DNA of 60,842 bases from Deltaproteobacteria bacterium (GTDB lineage Bacteria > Chloroflexota > Dehalococcoidia > Dehalococcoidales > BS750m-G39): assembly GCA_030603275.1 (NCBI GenBank), contig JAUVYB010000009.1, positions 1 to 60,842 of the forward strand. The letters run 5' to 3'. Shown here piece by piece: positions 25,254 to 32,924 of the stretch. Below the pieces are notes generated by a model. The model made no database searches, had not been told where the DNA came from, and saw only the letters and a list, made by a program, of their open reading frames with translations. The position numbers were made by a program, and so were the translations under genes. The first letter of the stretch is position 1. Each line of letters starts with the position of its first letter.

Positions 25254-27266
25254 CTAGTAGGGAGACTCCGATCCCCAGAAGATGATGGTGGCGTTCTGGT
25301 TGCCGGTCAGGGTATAGGTCTCGGGAACGGTAAGGGTGACTACGTATTCCTCCGAGTCGTCCCTGGAGACGGTGCCGTCGAAGTCGTTCCATTTCACGCT
25401 GCCCAGCTTGAGCCCGTCAACATAGAGGTTTTCGGCGTCATCGCTGACGTCGGTGGTGATGGCCAGCCTCCAGGCCCCCAGGTTGGTCACGGTGATGGTA
25501 ACCGGCGGGCTGATGTCCCTCGGCCCCAGCACGCCGAAGTTGATGTAGTCGGGGCTGACCGAAAAGCTTATGGCGGGGATGATATCAACCGTCATATTTA
25601 CGTTCTGGCCTTCGGAAGACTGGGAACTGCCCTCGCTGACGACCACGGTAACCGGGTTGCTGCGGATATAGCCGTCCTTCTCGGCGTAGACCTCGATGGT
25701 GGCGTTGTTATAGATGGTGATGCCCACCTCGCCGTTCACATCGGTGGTGTAACTGGTGTCGGCGTAGACGGTGGCGTTTTCAATCAGGTACCACTCGGCG
25801 AACTCGTCGTTGTACTCGCTCACGGTGACGGTAAAGCTGTCACCGTCGTTGGGGGTGGTATTGTTTACCTCTATTTTCAGCGGTATATCGTCCCAATTGC
25901 CGTAGTAGAAGAGCACCTCCTGGTGCGGCGGGTCGGGTGGAGATGACTCGTCAAGAATAAAGTCGGCGGCGCCGACCGAGGGGCTGATGTAATCGACGCG
26001 GTACATCCAGCCGGCCATGCCCTCCGGCTCCTCCCCGTCTATTGAGGTCACGTAAAGCGAGCCCCACTCGTCGGTGGTTACGTAGTCAAATTCCCCCTCG
26101 CTGGCGGCTTCGTCCAGTGCCCCAATAGCGGTGGGGTCTTCCAGGTGATACTCAATATCGCTGTTGTCGGCGGTAATCCAGGACTCGTCAACGGTGACGC
26201 TGCCGCTCCAGATGTTTTCGTTCTCCCCCTCGATGCGGACACCAACGGTGACCCCCGGTTCCGGCGGCTCCGGAGTCAGTATTGCTACCGGGAAGTAGTC
26301 GCCCACCAGGGCGATGATGGCGCAGGCGGTGGTACCGGCGGCGCTCATCCCCGGGGTGCCGTCCTGCCAGTAGAAGGCGCCGTAATCGTCGCCCGTCTGC
26401 TGGAAGGTGAGCAGGTCGTCAACCGGGTCGTTGCCCGCCCCGCTCTCCCAGGCGGCGTTGGTGGGGTCCTGGCCGGCGGCGACTATGCCGCAGATGCCCC
26501 AGGAATCGGTGTCGGCGTTGGTCGCCCCCCAGGACTCAAAGCCGCCGTTGTCCTGCTGGGTGCTCTTGATGTAGGCCAGCCCGTCGGTTATGGCCGTTGA
26601 GCCTGGGGACTGCCCGGCGGCGAGCAGGGCCATGATGGCGGCGGCGGTATTGTCAACATCGCTGAATCCCCCTCCCACCCCCCAGCCCCAGCCGTCGTCA
26701 ACGGCGTCCTGGTTGGCTAAAATAAAAGCCACGCTGTCCTGGATGGTGGTCGAGGTAGCCGGGTCTTGGCCGGCGGCCACCAGCGCCAGTACCCCCCAGT
26801 AGTCGTCGTTGAGGAGGGTGTCGTCGCCGATCTGGGTGCCGTCGTATTCGGCCTCAAGCAGGGCGACGAAGTCCATCCCGCCGAAATCGGTCGGGTCTTC
26901 ATCGGCGGCAACGGCAGCCATTATCATCTTTGAGTAGGTGTTGGCGGACGTGGCGGTGGCGGCGTTAGCCGCCAGGTAGTCAACCAGCGATGGGTTAGCC
27001 GGGTCGTCCTTCCAGTTGCCGGGGTCTTCACCGGCGGCGGCGATAGCCATCATCGCCCAGGCCGAGGCGCTGAAGCTATCGATTTTACCGTCGCTGTCCT
27101 GCGCTGAACGCAGGTAGTTTAAGGCGTCGCTAACTACGGTATCGCCGGGGGCGTAGGGGTAAGTCTCCTCCCCCACCGCCATTACCGGAGTAATCAGCAG
27201 GCAGGGTATTATCAGGGCGAATATCAGTATTGCGGTGAGGAATCTGTGACCAAAAAACCTGGGCAT
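25254..27266 (-). CDS. Secreted transcobalamin-like protein: alpha/alpha barrel plus DUF4430 domain
   Basis: A 670-residue secreted protein. The signal peptide is cleaved near VMA (30). Residues about 40-325 are six or seven repeats of the terpenoid-cyclase/transcobalamin-type alpha/alpha barrel (ALNYLRSAQDSDGKI, GLAYIKSTQQDNGGF, SWGICGIVAAGQDP). Residues about 340-460 are a DUF4430 domain with GWMYRVDYISPSVGAADFIL. An Ig-like carboxypeptidase-regulatory-type segment and a beta-rich C-terminal domain (VSPDYINFGVLGPRD) follow. This order is that of intrinsic factor and transcobalamin. The start at 27266 has GAGGAGG eight bases upstream; an in-frame start at 27314 overlaps the operator. No lipobox or anchor is seen. 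Confidence 0.85.
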   Translation of the reverse strand: MPRFFGHRFLTAILIFALIIPCLLITPVMAVGEETYPYAPGDTVVSDALNYLRSAQDSDGKIDSFSASAWAMMAIAAAGEDPGNWKDDPANPSLVDYLAANAATATSANTYSKMIMAAVAADEDPTDFGGMDFVALLEAEYDGTQIGDDTLLNDDYWGVLALVAAGQDPATSTTIQDSVAFILANQDAVDDGWGWGVGGGFSDVDNTAAAIMALLAAGQSPGSTAITDGLAYIKSTQQDNGGFESWGATNADTDSWGICGIVAAGQDPTNAAWESGAGNDPVDDLLTFQQTGDDYGAFYWQDGTPGMSAAGTTACAIIALVGDYFPVAILTPEPPEPGVTVGVRIEGENENIWSGSVTVDESWITADNSDIEYHLEDPTAIGALDEAASEGEFDYVTTDEWGSLYVTSIDGEEPEGMAGWMYRVDYISPSVGAADFILDESSPPDPPHQEVLFYYGNWDDIPLKIEVNNTTPNDGDSFTVTVSEYNDEFAEWYLIENATVYADTSYTTDVNGEVGITIYNNATIEVYAEKDGYIRSNPVTVVVSEGSSQSSEGQNVNMTVDIIPAISFSVSPDYINFGVLGPRDISPPVTITVTNLGAWRLAITTDVSDDAENLYVDGLKLGSVKWNDFDGTVSRDDSEEYVVTLTVPETYTLTGNQNATIIFWGSESPY

Positions 27267-27310
27267 TGTTAGAACCTCCTCTAGGATTATTAAAGCGGAC
27301 TTGATAAAAT

Positions 27311-27324
27311 ACAAGTATACTTGA
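27311..27324. promoter_or_regulatory. Operator-like palindrome at the transcobalamin/ECF promoter
   Basis: The perfect palindrome CAAGTATACTTG (27312-27323) lies just downstream of the -10 box. The wider 14-bp site matches 11 of 14 bases of a site at 28250-28263 at the promoter of the adjacent regulator gene. A bound repressor here would block transcription start. Confidence 0.6.
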
Positions 27325-27333
27325 TTAGTTTAG

Positions 27334-27362
27334 ATTATAGAGGCAAAAAGGGCTCCTGTCAA
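27334..27362 (-). promoter_or_regulatory. Consensus promoter of the transcobalamin/ECF operon
   Basis: Minus strand: perfect TTGACA (27362-27357), 17-bp spacer, perfect TATAAT (27339-27334). The leader to the start at 27266 is about 60 nt, too short for a cobalamin riboswitch. Confidence 0.85.
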
Positions 27363-27401
27363 GGGTTTTTCAGGGGATTTTGGGGGGATTTTCTAAAGAA
27401 A

Positions 27402-28184
27402 CTAAGAGCTCTCGGCGTCGAAAAGCTGGTAGGCTATTCGCTCTTTTTCCAGCCGGGCGATGAGGTCGGCGGCCTCGCTGTCGACGCAGACAACCAGGGG
27501 TTTAAGACCGCTCTTGGCCGCCTCGATAGCCGCCGCCACCGCCCCGTAGTGCTGGAACTCGGCTCCTGTTTTGCGCAGGGCAGCCAGCGATTCCAACCCC
27601 AGCGAGGTTACTAAGTCACTCTTAGCCAGACACTCTTTGAGCATGTTGTAGTTAACTTTACTGGAGCCGCCCCTCTGGATACCGGGCACCCTCAGAATCG
27701 TTACCCGCCCCACCTCCAGGGGCACTATCCCCTCGATGCCGGAAATACCCACGTCCTCGCCGGCCCTGGCGCTGGAGATGGCGGTGCCGCTGGCTTCATA
27801 CTTCTGGCTGGCGGAGGCGAAAAGCAGCCCGTCTTTCATCTTCAAGCCTACCTTTCGGCCCTTTTTCAGGTCGTCGGCGGCAATAGCGGCGCAGATGGAT
27901 AGATTGGTGATAGCCCTCTGGATAAAGGTGTTGTAGTCGCCCAGCTCCCTCAGGGTCTTGATTATCCAGTTGACGCCCTGGTTGGTCACCTGGTAGCGGG
28001 CGCGCCCCTCGGCCACCAGCAGCCCCTCTCTGGTTAGCTGGGCGATGTAGTCCGATACCGCCTGGGGGGTTATGTTCAGGTTCCGGGCAATCTCTTTCTG
28101 CTGGACGGCAGGGCCGGCGTTGGCTATCTCCACCAGTATCTGGAAGCGGGTGGTCAGGTTTTTATTTCTGAGAACTTCAATCAC
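27402..28184 (-). CDS. Winged-helix transcriptional regulator, archaeal-like
   Basis: A 260-residue regulator. The N-terminal winged helix (about 10-75) has QQKEIARNLNITPQAVSDYIAQLTREGLL as recognition region. A helical middle follows, then a C-terminal alpha/beta domain (about 120-255) with GIVPLEVGRVTILRVPGIQRGGSSKV and LKPLVVCVDSEAADLIARLEKE, which could bind a small ligand. GTG start preceded by GGGGTGA. It is co-oriented with and directly upstream of the transcobalamin/ECF operon and shares an operator-like site with it, so it is the likely local regulator. Ligand unknown. Confidence 0.82.
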   Translation of the reverse strand: MIEVLRNKNLTTRFQILVEIANAGPAVQQKEIARNLNITPQAVSDYIAQLTREGLLVAEGRARYQVTNQGVNWIIKTLRELGDYNTFIQRAITNLSICAAIAADDLKKGRKVGLKMKDGLLFASASQKYEASGTAISSARAGEDVGISGIEGIVPLEVGRVTILRVPGIQRGGSSKVNYNMLKECLAKSDLVTSLGLESLAALRKTGAEFQHYGAVAAAIEAAKSGLKPLVVCVDSEAADLIARLEKERIAYQLFDAESS

Positions 28185-28244
28185 AATTCACCCCGACTGA
28201 GGCACAGTTTACTCCGATTTCGGCACAATTCACCCCGATTGATG
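28182..28244 (-). repeat. Three tandem 21-bp repeats in the regulator leader
   Basis: Units at 28182-28202, 28203-28223 and 28224-28244. On the minus strand each ends TCGG(G/A)GT(G/A)AA(T/C)TGTG. Because 21 bp is seven codons, the repeats stay in frame with the regulator: two GTG-initiated 5-codon mini-ORFs end in TAA or TGA within the next unit's ribosome-site sequence, and the last GTG is the regulator start. Confidence 0.9.
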
Positions 28245-28249
28245 TTTAG

Positions 28250-28291
28250 TCAATTACACTTGAATTATAGCACTTATTTGGAGGAAAGCAA
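28250..28291 (-). promoter_or_regulatory. Regulator promoter with overlapping operator-like site
   Basis: Minus strand: TTGCTT (28291-28286), 16-bp spacer, TATAAT (28269-28264). The imperfect palindrome TCAAGTGTAATTGA (28263-28250) directly follows the -10 box and resembles the site at 27311-27324, suggesting autoregulation. A run of twelve G (plus strand, 28292-28303) abuts the -35 box. The remaining 28304-28440 shows nothing else I can name. Confidence 0.6.
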
Positions 28292-28440
28292 GGGGGGGGG
28301 GGGATTGACTACTTTTTCTCCGGCTCGGTCGGCTTCGGCTGGCTGGAGGCCATTTGTCAATAGCCCTTTGTGCCTGCCCCCCCAATTCCCCTAAAAATTA
28401 ACCAGTTTATTAATTTATTTAATATTTAACTAAAAAATAC

Positions 28441-28482
28441 TTGATAAATTAAAATACTATGCTATAATCTACTTAAATAAGT
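28441..28482 (+). promoter_or_regulatory. Promoter of the DUF2089 operon with palindrome at the start site
   Basis: TTGATA (28441-28446), 16-bp spacer, TATAAT (28463-28468). The palindrome ACTTAAATAAGT (28471-28482) covers the predicted start of transcription. The surrounding DNA is very AT-rich. Confidence 0.75.
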
Positions 28483-28503
28483 TAATTTTTAACAGGGAGG
28501 ACA

Positions 28504-28872
28504 ATGGCTATGACCAGGGAATGGCAGGAACTGACCAGGTTAACCCAGGGAGCGCCGCTGCTGGTGGAGCGCGTCCGCCTGGCCGATAGCGGCATCGCCG
28601 TAGAGGGTGAATTCGAGCTGCCGCCGCTGGCCCGCCTGTCGGCGGAAGACCAGGTCTTCATCATGGCTTTTGTCCGCTGCCACGGCTCGATAAAAGAGAT
28701 CGAGCGCATCTTCGGCATCAGCTACCCCACGGTCAAGAACCGCCTCAACCGCCTGGCCGACCAGCTCCAGTTTGTCGAAACCATGACCTTCTCGGCAAAG
28801 GAGGACGTGCTGGCCGAACTGGAGAGCGGTGAAATCAGCGCCGAAGAGGCCATCAGGAGGCTATCGCAATGA
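28504..28872 (+). CDS. DUF2089-family DNA-binding protein
   Basis: A 122-residue protein. The family core LPPLARLSAEDQVFIMAFV, then a helix-turn-helix GSIKEIERIFGISYPTVKNRLNRL (about 58-82), then a C-terminal helical hairpin EDVLAELESGEISAEEAIRRL. The last element resembles the N terminus of the third gene in the operon (RILDLLAEKKISVDEAQRLL). The likely role is a sigma-like or repressor-type regulator of its own operon, binding the palindrome at 28471. The second ATG at 28510 is better spaced from GGGAGG than the first. Confidence 0.9.
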   Translation: MAMTREWQELTRLTQGAPLLVERVRLADSGIAVEGEFELPPLARLSAEDQVFIMAFVRCHGSIKEIERIFGISYPTVKNRLNRLADQLQFVETMTFSAKEDVLAELESGEISAEEAIRRLSQ

Positions 28873-29147
28873 ACTACCCGCCCTTGCTTCTGCGACTGGG
28901 TATATGCGGCCAGCGCCGCCGCTTCTCTCTCTGGCTGCCGCTGTTTCTGGTCTGGCCGGTGGCGGCGGCGGTGGCCATCGTCCTGGCGCCGCTGGTGCTG
29001 CTACTGGCATTGATATTGTGGCCCCTCGGCCTGGGAAAGCTGGCACTGCTCTCCGGGCCGCTGCTTTTCGGTGTCTTATGCGCCCTGCGCGGTCTGGAGT
29101 TAAATCTAAATCGGGGCAACCGAATACTACTCATTTCTTTTAAATAG
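28869..29147 (+). CDS. Small membrane protein
   Basis: A 92-residue protein with an Arg-rich start and two hydrophobic segments (about 20-52 and 58-72). It overlaps the DUF2089 gene by 4 bp. It resembles the short membrane partners often found between DUF2089 genes and SHOCT/YvlB-like proteins. Function unknown. Confidence 0.7.
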   Translation: MNYPPLLLRLGICGQRRRFSLWLPLFLVWPVAAAVAIVLAPLVLLLALILWPLGLGKLALLSGPLLFGVLCALRGLELNLNRGNRILLISFK

Positions 29148-29160
29148 AGGAGGTAATAAA

Positions 29161-29589
29161 ATGAGTGACAGTCAGAAAAGGATACTGGACCTGCTGGCAG
29201 AGAAGAAAATTAGCGTTGACGAAGCTCAGCGCCTGCTATCTCTCACCGAGCCCGATAAGGACACCGGGACCAGAGGACCGGACGATACTCCGGCGCCCGG
29301 GGGCAAACCCAGGTATTTCCGCGTCCAGGTGCAGCCCGAAGCCGGCTCCGGCAAAGAGAGCGTCAACGTCCGCATTCCGATGGCGCTGATACGCGCCGGC
29401 ATGAAGCTCACCGCTCTAATCCCGGGCCACGCCTCCGAGGAGGTCAACGAGGCCCTCAGGGAAAAAGGCGTTGATCTTGATGTCCGCAACCTCAAGCCGG
29501 AGGACTTCGAAGAGCTGGTGGCGGCGCTGACCGACCTTGAGGTGGACGTTAAGGGCGGCAAGGAAAAGGTTCACATCTACGTGGAATAG
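29161..29589 (+). CDS. SHOCT/YvlB-like protein of envelope-response type
   Basis: A 142-residue protein. The N-terminal helical hairpin KRILDLLAEKKISVDEAQRLL is of the SHOCT-like kind; a Gly/Pro linker and a beta-rich domain (FRVQVQPE, VNVRIPMALIRAGMKLTALIPG, VDVKGGKEKVHIYVE) follow. No signal peptide. GAGGAGG precedes the ATG. Together with the two upstream genes it resembles cell-envelope stress modules; the role is inferred from family. Confidence 0.75.
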   Translation: MSDSQKRILDLLAEKKISVDEAQRLLSLTEPDKDTGTRGPDDTPAPGGKPRYFRVQVQPEAGSGKESVNVRIPMALIRAGMKLTALIPGHASEEVNEALREKGVDLDVRNLKPEDFEELVAALTDLEVDVKGGKEKVHIYVE

Positions 29590-29593
29590 GCGG

Positions 29594-29839
29594 CTAGCCG
29601 CCGCTGATGAAGGGCAGGAAGGAAATAGTGTCGTCGGCATGCAATATCTGGTCCCGCGGGGCTATCTTCTGGTTGACGGTGACCAGCGCCATCCCCTCGT
29701 CCAGTTTAAGCTGGGGATAGTTGCTTCTGACGTACTCCAGCACGTCATCAACCCGGCTCCTGGCGGTGATGGGCACCTCTATGCTGTCGGCCCCGGTGGC
29801 GGTACGCTGCATGCCCAGGAACTCGATTAAGACAATCAT
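29594..29839 (-). CDS. MoaD/ThiS-family sulfur-carrier protein
   Basis: An 81-residue ubiquitin-fold protein ending in the Gly-Gly that is adenylated and thiocarboxylated (FLPFISGG). It follows the aldehyde:ferredoxin oxidoreductase gene by 8 bp, a pairing common for tungstopterin enzymes, so it probably supplies sulfur for that enzyme's cofactor. It converges with the SHOCT-like gene, the two stops being five bases apart. Confidence 0.88.
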   Translation of the reverse strand: MIVLIEFLGMQRTATGADSIEVPITARSRVDDVLEYVRSNYPQLKLDEGMALVTVNQKIAPRDQILHADDTISFLPFISGG

Positions 29840-29847
29840 ATTTGGCT

Positions 29848-32013
29848 TTAAACCCCCATTTCGTCGAGCAGCCGTTTGGCCTGCTCGTCCAGCAGGGCGA
29901 ATCTAGCTACTATTTCCCGTTTCGGTTTCCCGTCCGGTGTAAAGCCCTTCTTCTCGTAGACGGCGTCGCAGAGCTGCTGGTAGTCCCGGCGTCTGCGCTC
30001 GATGAGCAGCTTGTGCCTCTGTTTTGGGCTGGCCGGCAGTTTCTTGATACCCCCGTTTTGGCCCAGCCAGCGGTCGTAGTATTCCGCCCGGGGCTGGTAC
30101 TCGTTAAAGAAGGCCGGCGCCATGGCTCTCAAGGGTATCTGGTCGCTGGCTCGCGTCCCCTTGCCCTGGCGCAGGTTTATCAGCTTCTGCAGTATGTACA
30201 GCCTCTCCGAATCGTCCAGGATGTCCTGGAGGTTCTTGTGACTGCCGGTGGTGGCGTTGAGGTAGTCCACGTAATGGGCCAGCGTGGGCAGGTTCTTGGA
30301 CGGCTCGTCGGTAGCCGCCGCCTCCGGGTTGCGCACGTCGATCCAGTGCAGCTTGCACAGGCCGGTGGCGTTGAACCAGGTACGGATGAGGGGGAACCAC
30401 TTGAGCGCCGCCGCCTTGTCCTCCAGGGTGGGCAGCTCCTGGTAGACCTGGTCGATAAAGATAAGCCAGGCCTCGTCGTGCTGCGGGCCTTTGAGGGCAA
30501 AGCCGTAGCCCCCCTGCTGGGCCAGGGACTCCTTGGTGATGTACATGGAAAACTCCAGCCCCTTGACCTCCATGCCGAATTTATTAAGCTCGGCCATGAC
30601 CTCGTCTTCGGCAACGCCTTTCCGGGCGGCGCACTTTTTGGCGACCCACTTCTTGCCCCGGGCTACCCCCTGCCCCGCCACTCTGCCGAAGCCCCTGCCG
30701 CTGGCTATCTCGCGCAGACACTTATTGGCGGTGGCGATGTTGCCGAACTTCAGCTCGTAGCCGATATCATCAATAGTTAAAAAGCCGCGCTCAAGGCACT
30801 CCATGAAAAAGCTGATAGTCACGCCGGTAGAGATGACATCGATGCCGTACTCGTCGCAGTACCAGTTGTACTCCATGACGTACTGCGGGTCGAAGATGCC
30901 CATGCAGCAGACGGCGCCAACGGTTTCGTACTCCGGCCCGTCGATATTGACCCGCCGCCCCGCCGCCGGCCCCCGCGTCAGCTCGACGTTCTCGGCGCCC
31001 TTGGCGCAGGCCAGGTTGCAGCCGTAGTAGCAGCCGTCGGGTATCCGCTTGCTGAAATAGTTATCCAGGAAAACGTGGGCAAACAGCTTGGCCGAATCGG
31101 GGCTCTGACCGTACTGGTAGTTGTCCACCGGGAAGATGTGGAACTTGTCCATGTACTCGGATAAGATAGTGGTTCCCCAGGCCGAAAGGTGCAGCTGGGT
31201 GGGGTCGGCCTTGTTGATGACCTGCTTCAGCGCCCGCCCCGCCGCCCGCACCCCTTTTTTATCGACGGGGTTGTTGCCGTTGGCCTTGGAAAGGCCGGAG
31301 CGCACCACGATGCTCCGCAGTCCCTTGGCCCGCATCACGGTGCCGGTGCCGCCCCGCCCCGCCTGCTTGGAGCGGATTCTATGCCGCCGCCGGTCGTAGA
31401 ACAGGCTGTGGATGACCCCGTAGCGGGCATGGAGTGCCCCCTTGCCGGCGCTGACCGCGGCCAGGCAGTCGCTGTACTGGCCGTTGTTGGCGTCTTTCAG
31501 CAGCCTTTCGCCAAAGGAAAGGGCGCCGTCATTAGTCTCTTTATCGTATCTGGGCGCGGCGGCGATAGCTATGGTGCCGGCGTCGCCGTCGATTAATATA
31601 ATTATTTCTTCTTTAGATATGCCGGAGACGGCCAGGGCGTCGAAGCCGGCCAGCTTTAATAATGGCCCGAAGTGCCCGCCGACATTGGAATCGATAAAGG
31701 TGTCGGTCATCGGTGAAATCGTCCCCACGATGAACTTGCCCGTCCCCGGAAAGCCGGGCTCGTTGCCCAGCGGCCCGCTGGCCATGACTAAAATATTCTC
31801 CGGGCTGTCGTAAAGGGTTTCCCTGGTGGTGCCGTCCCAGATAAGCTTAAGGGCGTAGCCCCGCCCCCCGGTATATTTATCCTTAAAATCGGGCGCCAGC
31901 TTCTCAACGGTGATTTCACGGCTGGTCAGGTCTACCCTCAGGATGCGGTCGGTGTAGCCCCCCGCCACCCGGGCCGGTTTATACTTGATTTGCTTCAGTA
32001 TTTCCATAGACAT
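29848..32013 (-). CDS. Aldehyde:ferredoxin oxidoreductase-family tungsten enzyme
   Basis: A 721-residue AOR-family protein that would oxidise an aldehyde (or reduce an acid) with ferredoxin. The N-terminal domain has GGYTDRILRVDLTSREI and GGRGYALKLIWD; the central domains include GPLGNEPGFPGTGKFIVGTISP and SNVGGHFGP around the tungstopterin. The cluster ligands are C-x3-C-x3-C in GCYYGCNLACAKG plus the distal C in NATGLCKLHW; canonical AORs have C-x2-C-x3-C, so this is a divergent branch. Substrate not predictable. Probably leaderless. Confidence 0.88.
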   Translation of the reverse strand: MSMEILKQIKYKPARVAGGYTDRILRVDLTSREITVEKLAPDFKDKYTGGRGYALKLIWDGTTRETLYDSPENILVMASGPLGNEPGFPGTGKFIVGTISPMTDTFIDSNVGGHFGPLLKLAGFDALAVSGISKEEIIILIDGDAGTIAIAAAPRYDKETNDGALSFGERLLKDANNGQYSDCLAAVSAGKGALHARYGVIHSLFYDRRRHRIRSKQAGRGGTGTVMRAKGLRSIVVRSGLSKANGNNPVDKKGVRAAGRALKQVINKADPTQLHLSAWGTTILSEYMDKFHIFPVDNYQYGQSPDSAKLFAHVFLDNYFSKRIPDGCYYGCNLACAKGAENVELTRGPAAGRRVNIDGPEYETVGAVCCMGIFDPQYVMEYNWYCDEYGIDVISTGVTISFFMECLERGFLTIDDIGYELKFGNIATANKCLREIASGRGFGRVAGQGVARGKKWVAKKCAARKGVAEDEVMAELNKFGMEVKGLEFSMYITKESLAQQGGYGFALKGPQHDEAWLIFIDQVYQELPTLEDKAAALKWFPLIRTWFNATGLCKLHWIDVRNPEAAATDEPSKNLPTLAHYVDYLNATTGSHKNLQDILDDSERLYILQKLINLRQGKGTRASDQIPLRAMAPAFFNEYQPRAEYYDRWLGQNGGIKKLPASPKQRHKLLIERRRRDYQQLCDAVYEKKGFTPDGKPKREIVARFALLDEQAKRLLDEMGV

Positions 32014-32020
32014 TCTAGTA

Positions 32021-32050
32021 TTTATAGCACATCAGGTGCCTGTTGAGCAA
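32021..32050 (-). promoter_or_regulatory. Promoter of the AOR gene, leaderless
   Basis: Minus strand: TTGCTC (32050-32045), 18-bp spacer, TATAAA (32026-32021) with TG just upstream. The gap from the -10 box to the ATG at 32013 is seven bases, so transcription should start at or next to the start codon. Confidence 0.55.
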
Positions 32051-32079
32051 AAATAAAAGGCACAGCCTTTTGCTGTGCC
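32051..32079 (-). terminator. Terminator-like hairpin upstream of AOR
   Basis: Minus strand stem GGCACAGC/GCTGTGCC (32079-32059) followed by TTTTATTTTT. It lies before the AOR promoter and after no leftward gene, so it probably shields the divergent region, or stops antisense transcription. Confidence 0.6.
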
Positions 32080-32144
32080 CCGTATATTCTTGGGCAGCTG
32101 TTTTATAGTATACTGCAAGCAGACTCTTTATCGGAGGTGGAAAT

Positions 32145-32906
32145 ATGCGGTTAGAGAACAAGGTAGCCATCGTTACCGGCAGTGCCCGGGGCCTGGGGCG
32201 GGTATTTGCCCTGCGTCTGGCTAAAGAGGGCGCCAGGTTAACCATCTGCGATGTCCATGACTGTAAACCCGTCGCCCAAGAGATAGAAGCCCTCGGCGGG
32301 GAGGTGCTGGCGCTAAAAACCGATGTCACCAGTGAGAAAGATACCGCCGCCATGGCCCAAGAGACCTTCGACCGCTTTGGCCGGATAGACATTCTGGTTA
32401 ACAACGCGGGCGTTATCGGCACTATCGAGGTCAAGGATTTCGTCAAGCCGGTGGAAGAGATAGTCTCGGCGGACTGGGACCGCATTCTGGCGGTCAACAT
32501 TAAAGGCGTATTCTTATGCTGTAAAGCGGTTATTCCCTACATGAAGAAGCAGGGCAGCGGTAAAATCGTCAATCTAGCCTCGACCACCGCTTTCACCGGA
32601 CTGCCCGAGTTCATTCACTACAGCACCTCCAAGGGTGGCGTGGTCACCATGACCCGCGGCCTGGCCACGGCGCTGGGCGAGTTCAATATCAACGTAAATG
32701 CGGTCGCCCCCGGTCTGATTATGACCGAGGCGATGCAGTCGGCCTTCTCCGGAGAATACTCGGAGTGGGTAGTGGGCAAACAGCTGCTCAAGAAGAGCAT
32801 AGAGCCGGAGGACATTGCCGGGGCGGTGCTCTTTCTGGCCTCTGATGAGGCCGACATGATTACCGGACAGACACTGGCCGTTAACGGCGGCGAATACCTG
32901 CACTAG
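32145..32906 (+). CDS. Short-chain dehydrogenase/reductase (FabG-like)
   Basis: A 253-residue classical SDR: cofactor motif TGSARGLG (about 12-19), NNAG, catalytic Ser (NLASTT), Tyr-x3-Lys (YSTSKGG), and the end loop of acyl-reductases (DIAGAVLFLASDEADMITGQTLAVNGG). D-V at the end of beta-2 suggests NAD. CGGAGGTGG precedes the ATG. It is monocistronic and divergent from AOR, so it may act on alcohol or keto forms of the same substrates, but this is only context. Confidence 0.9.
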   Translation: MRLENKVAIVTGSARGLGRVFALRLAKEGARLTICDVHDCKPVAQEIEALGGEVLALKTDVTSEKDTAAMAQETFDRFGRIDILVNNAGVIGTIEVKDFVKPVEEIVSADWDRILAVNIKGVFLCCKAVIPYMKKQGSGKIVNLASTTAFTGLPEFIHYSTSKGGVVTMTRGLATALGEFNINVNAVAPGLIMTEAMQSAFSGEYSEWVVGKQLLKKSIEPEDIAGAVLFLASDEADMITGQTLAVNGGEYLH

Positions 32907-32924
32907 GTCGCCCTGACCTGGCTA

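Noticed and set aside
27267-27400. Cobalamin riboswitch upstream of the transcobalamin-like gene
   Set aside because: The promoter leaves only about 60 nt of leader and no B12-box-like sequence is visible. An operator palindrome occupies the region instead.
28182-28244. CRISPR array
   Set aside because: Repeats are directly tandem at 21 bp with no spacers, and no cas genes occur in the window. No other array-like pattern was seen.
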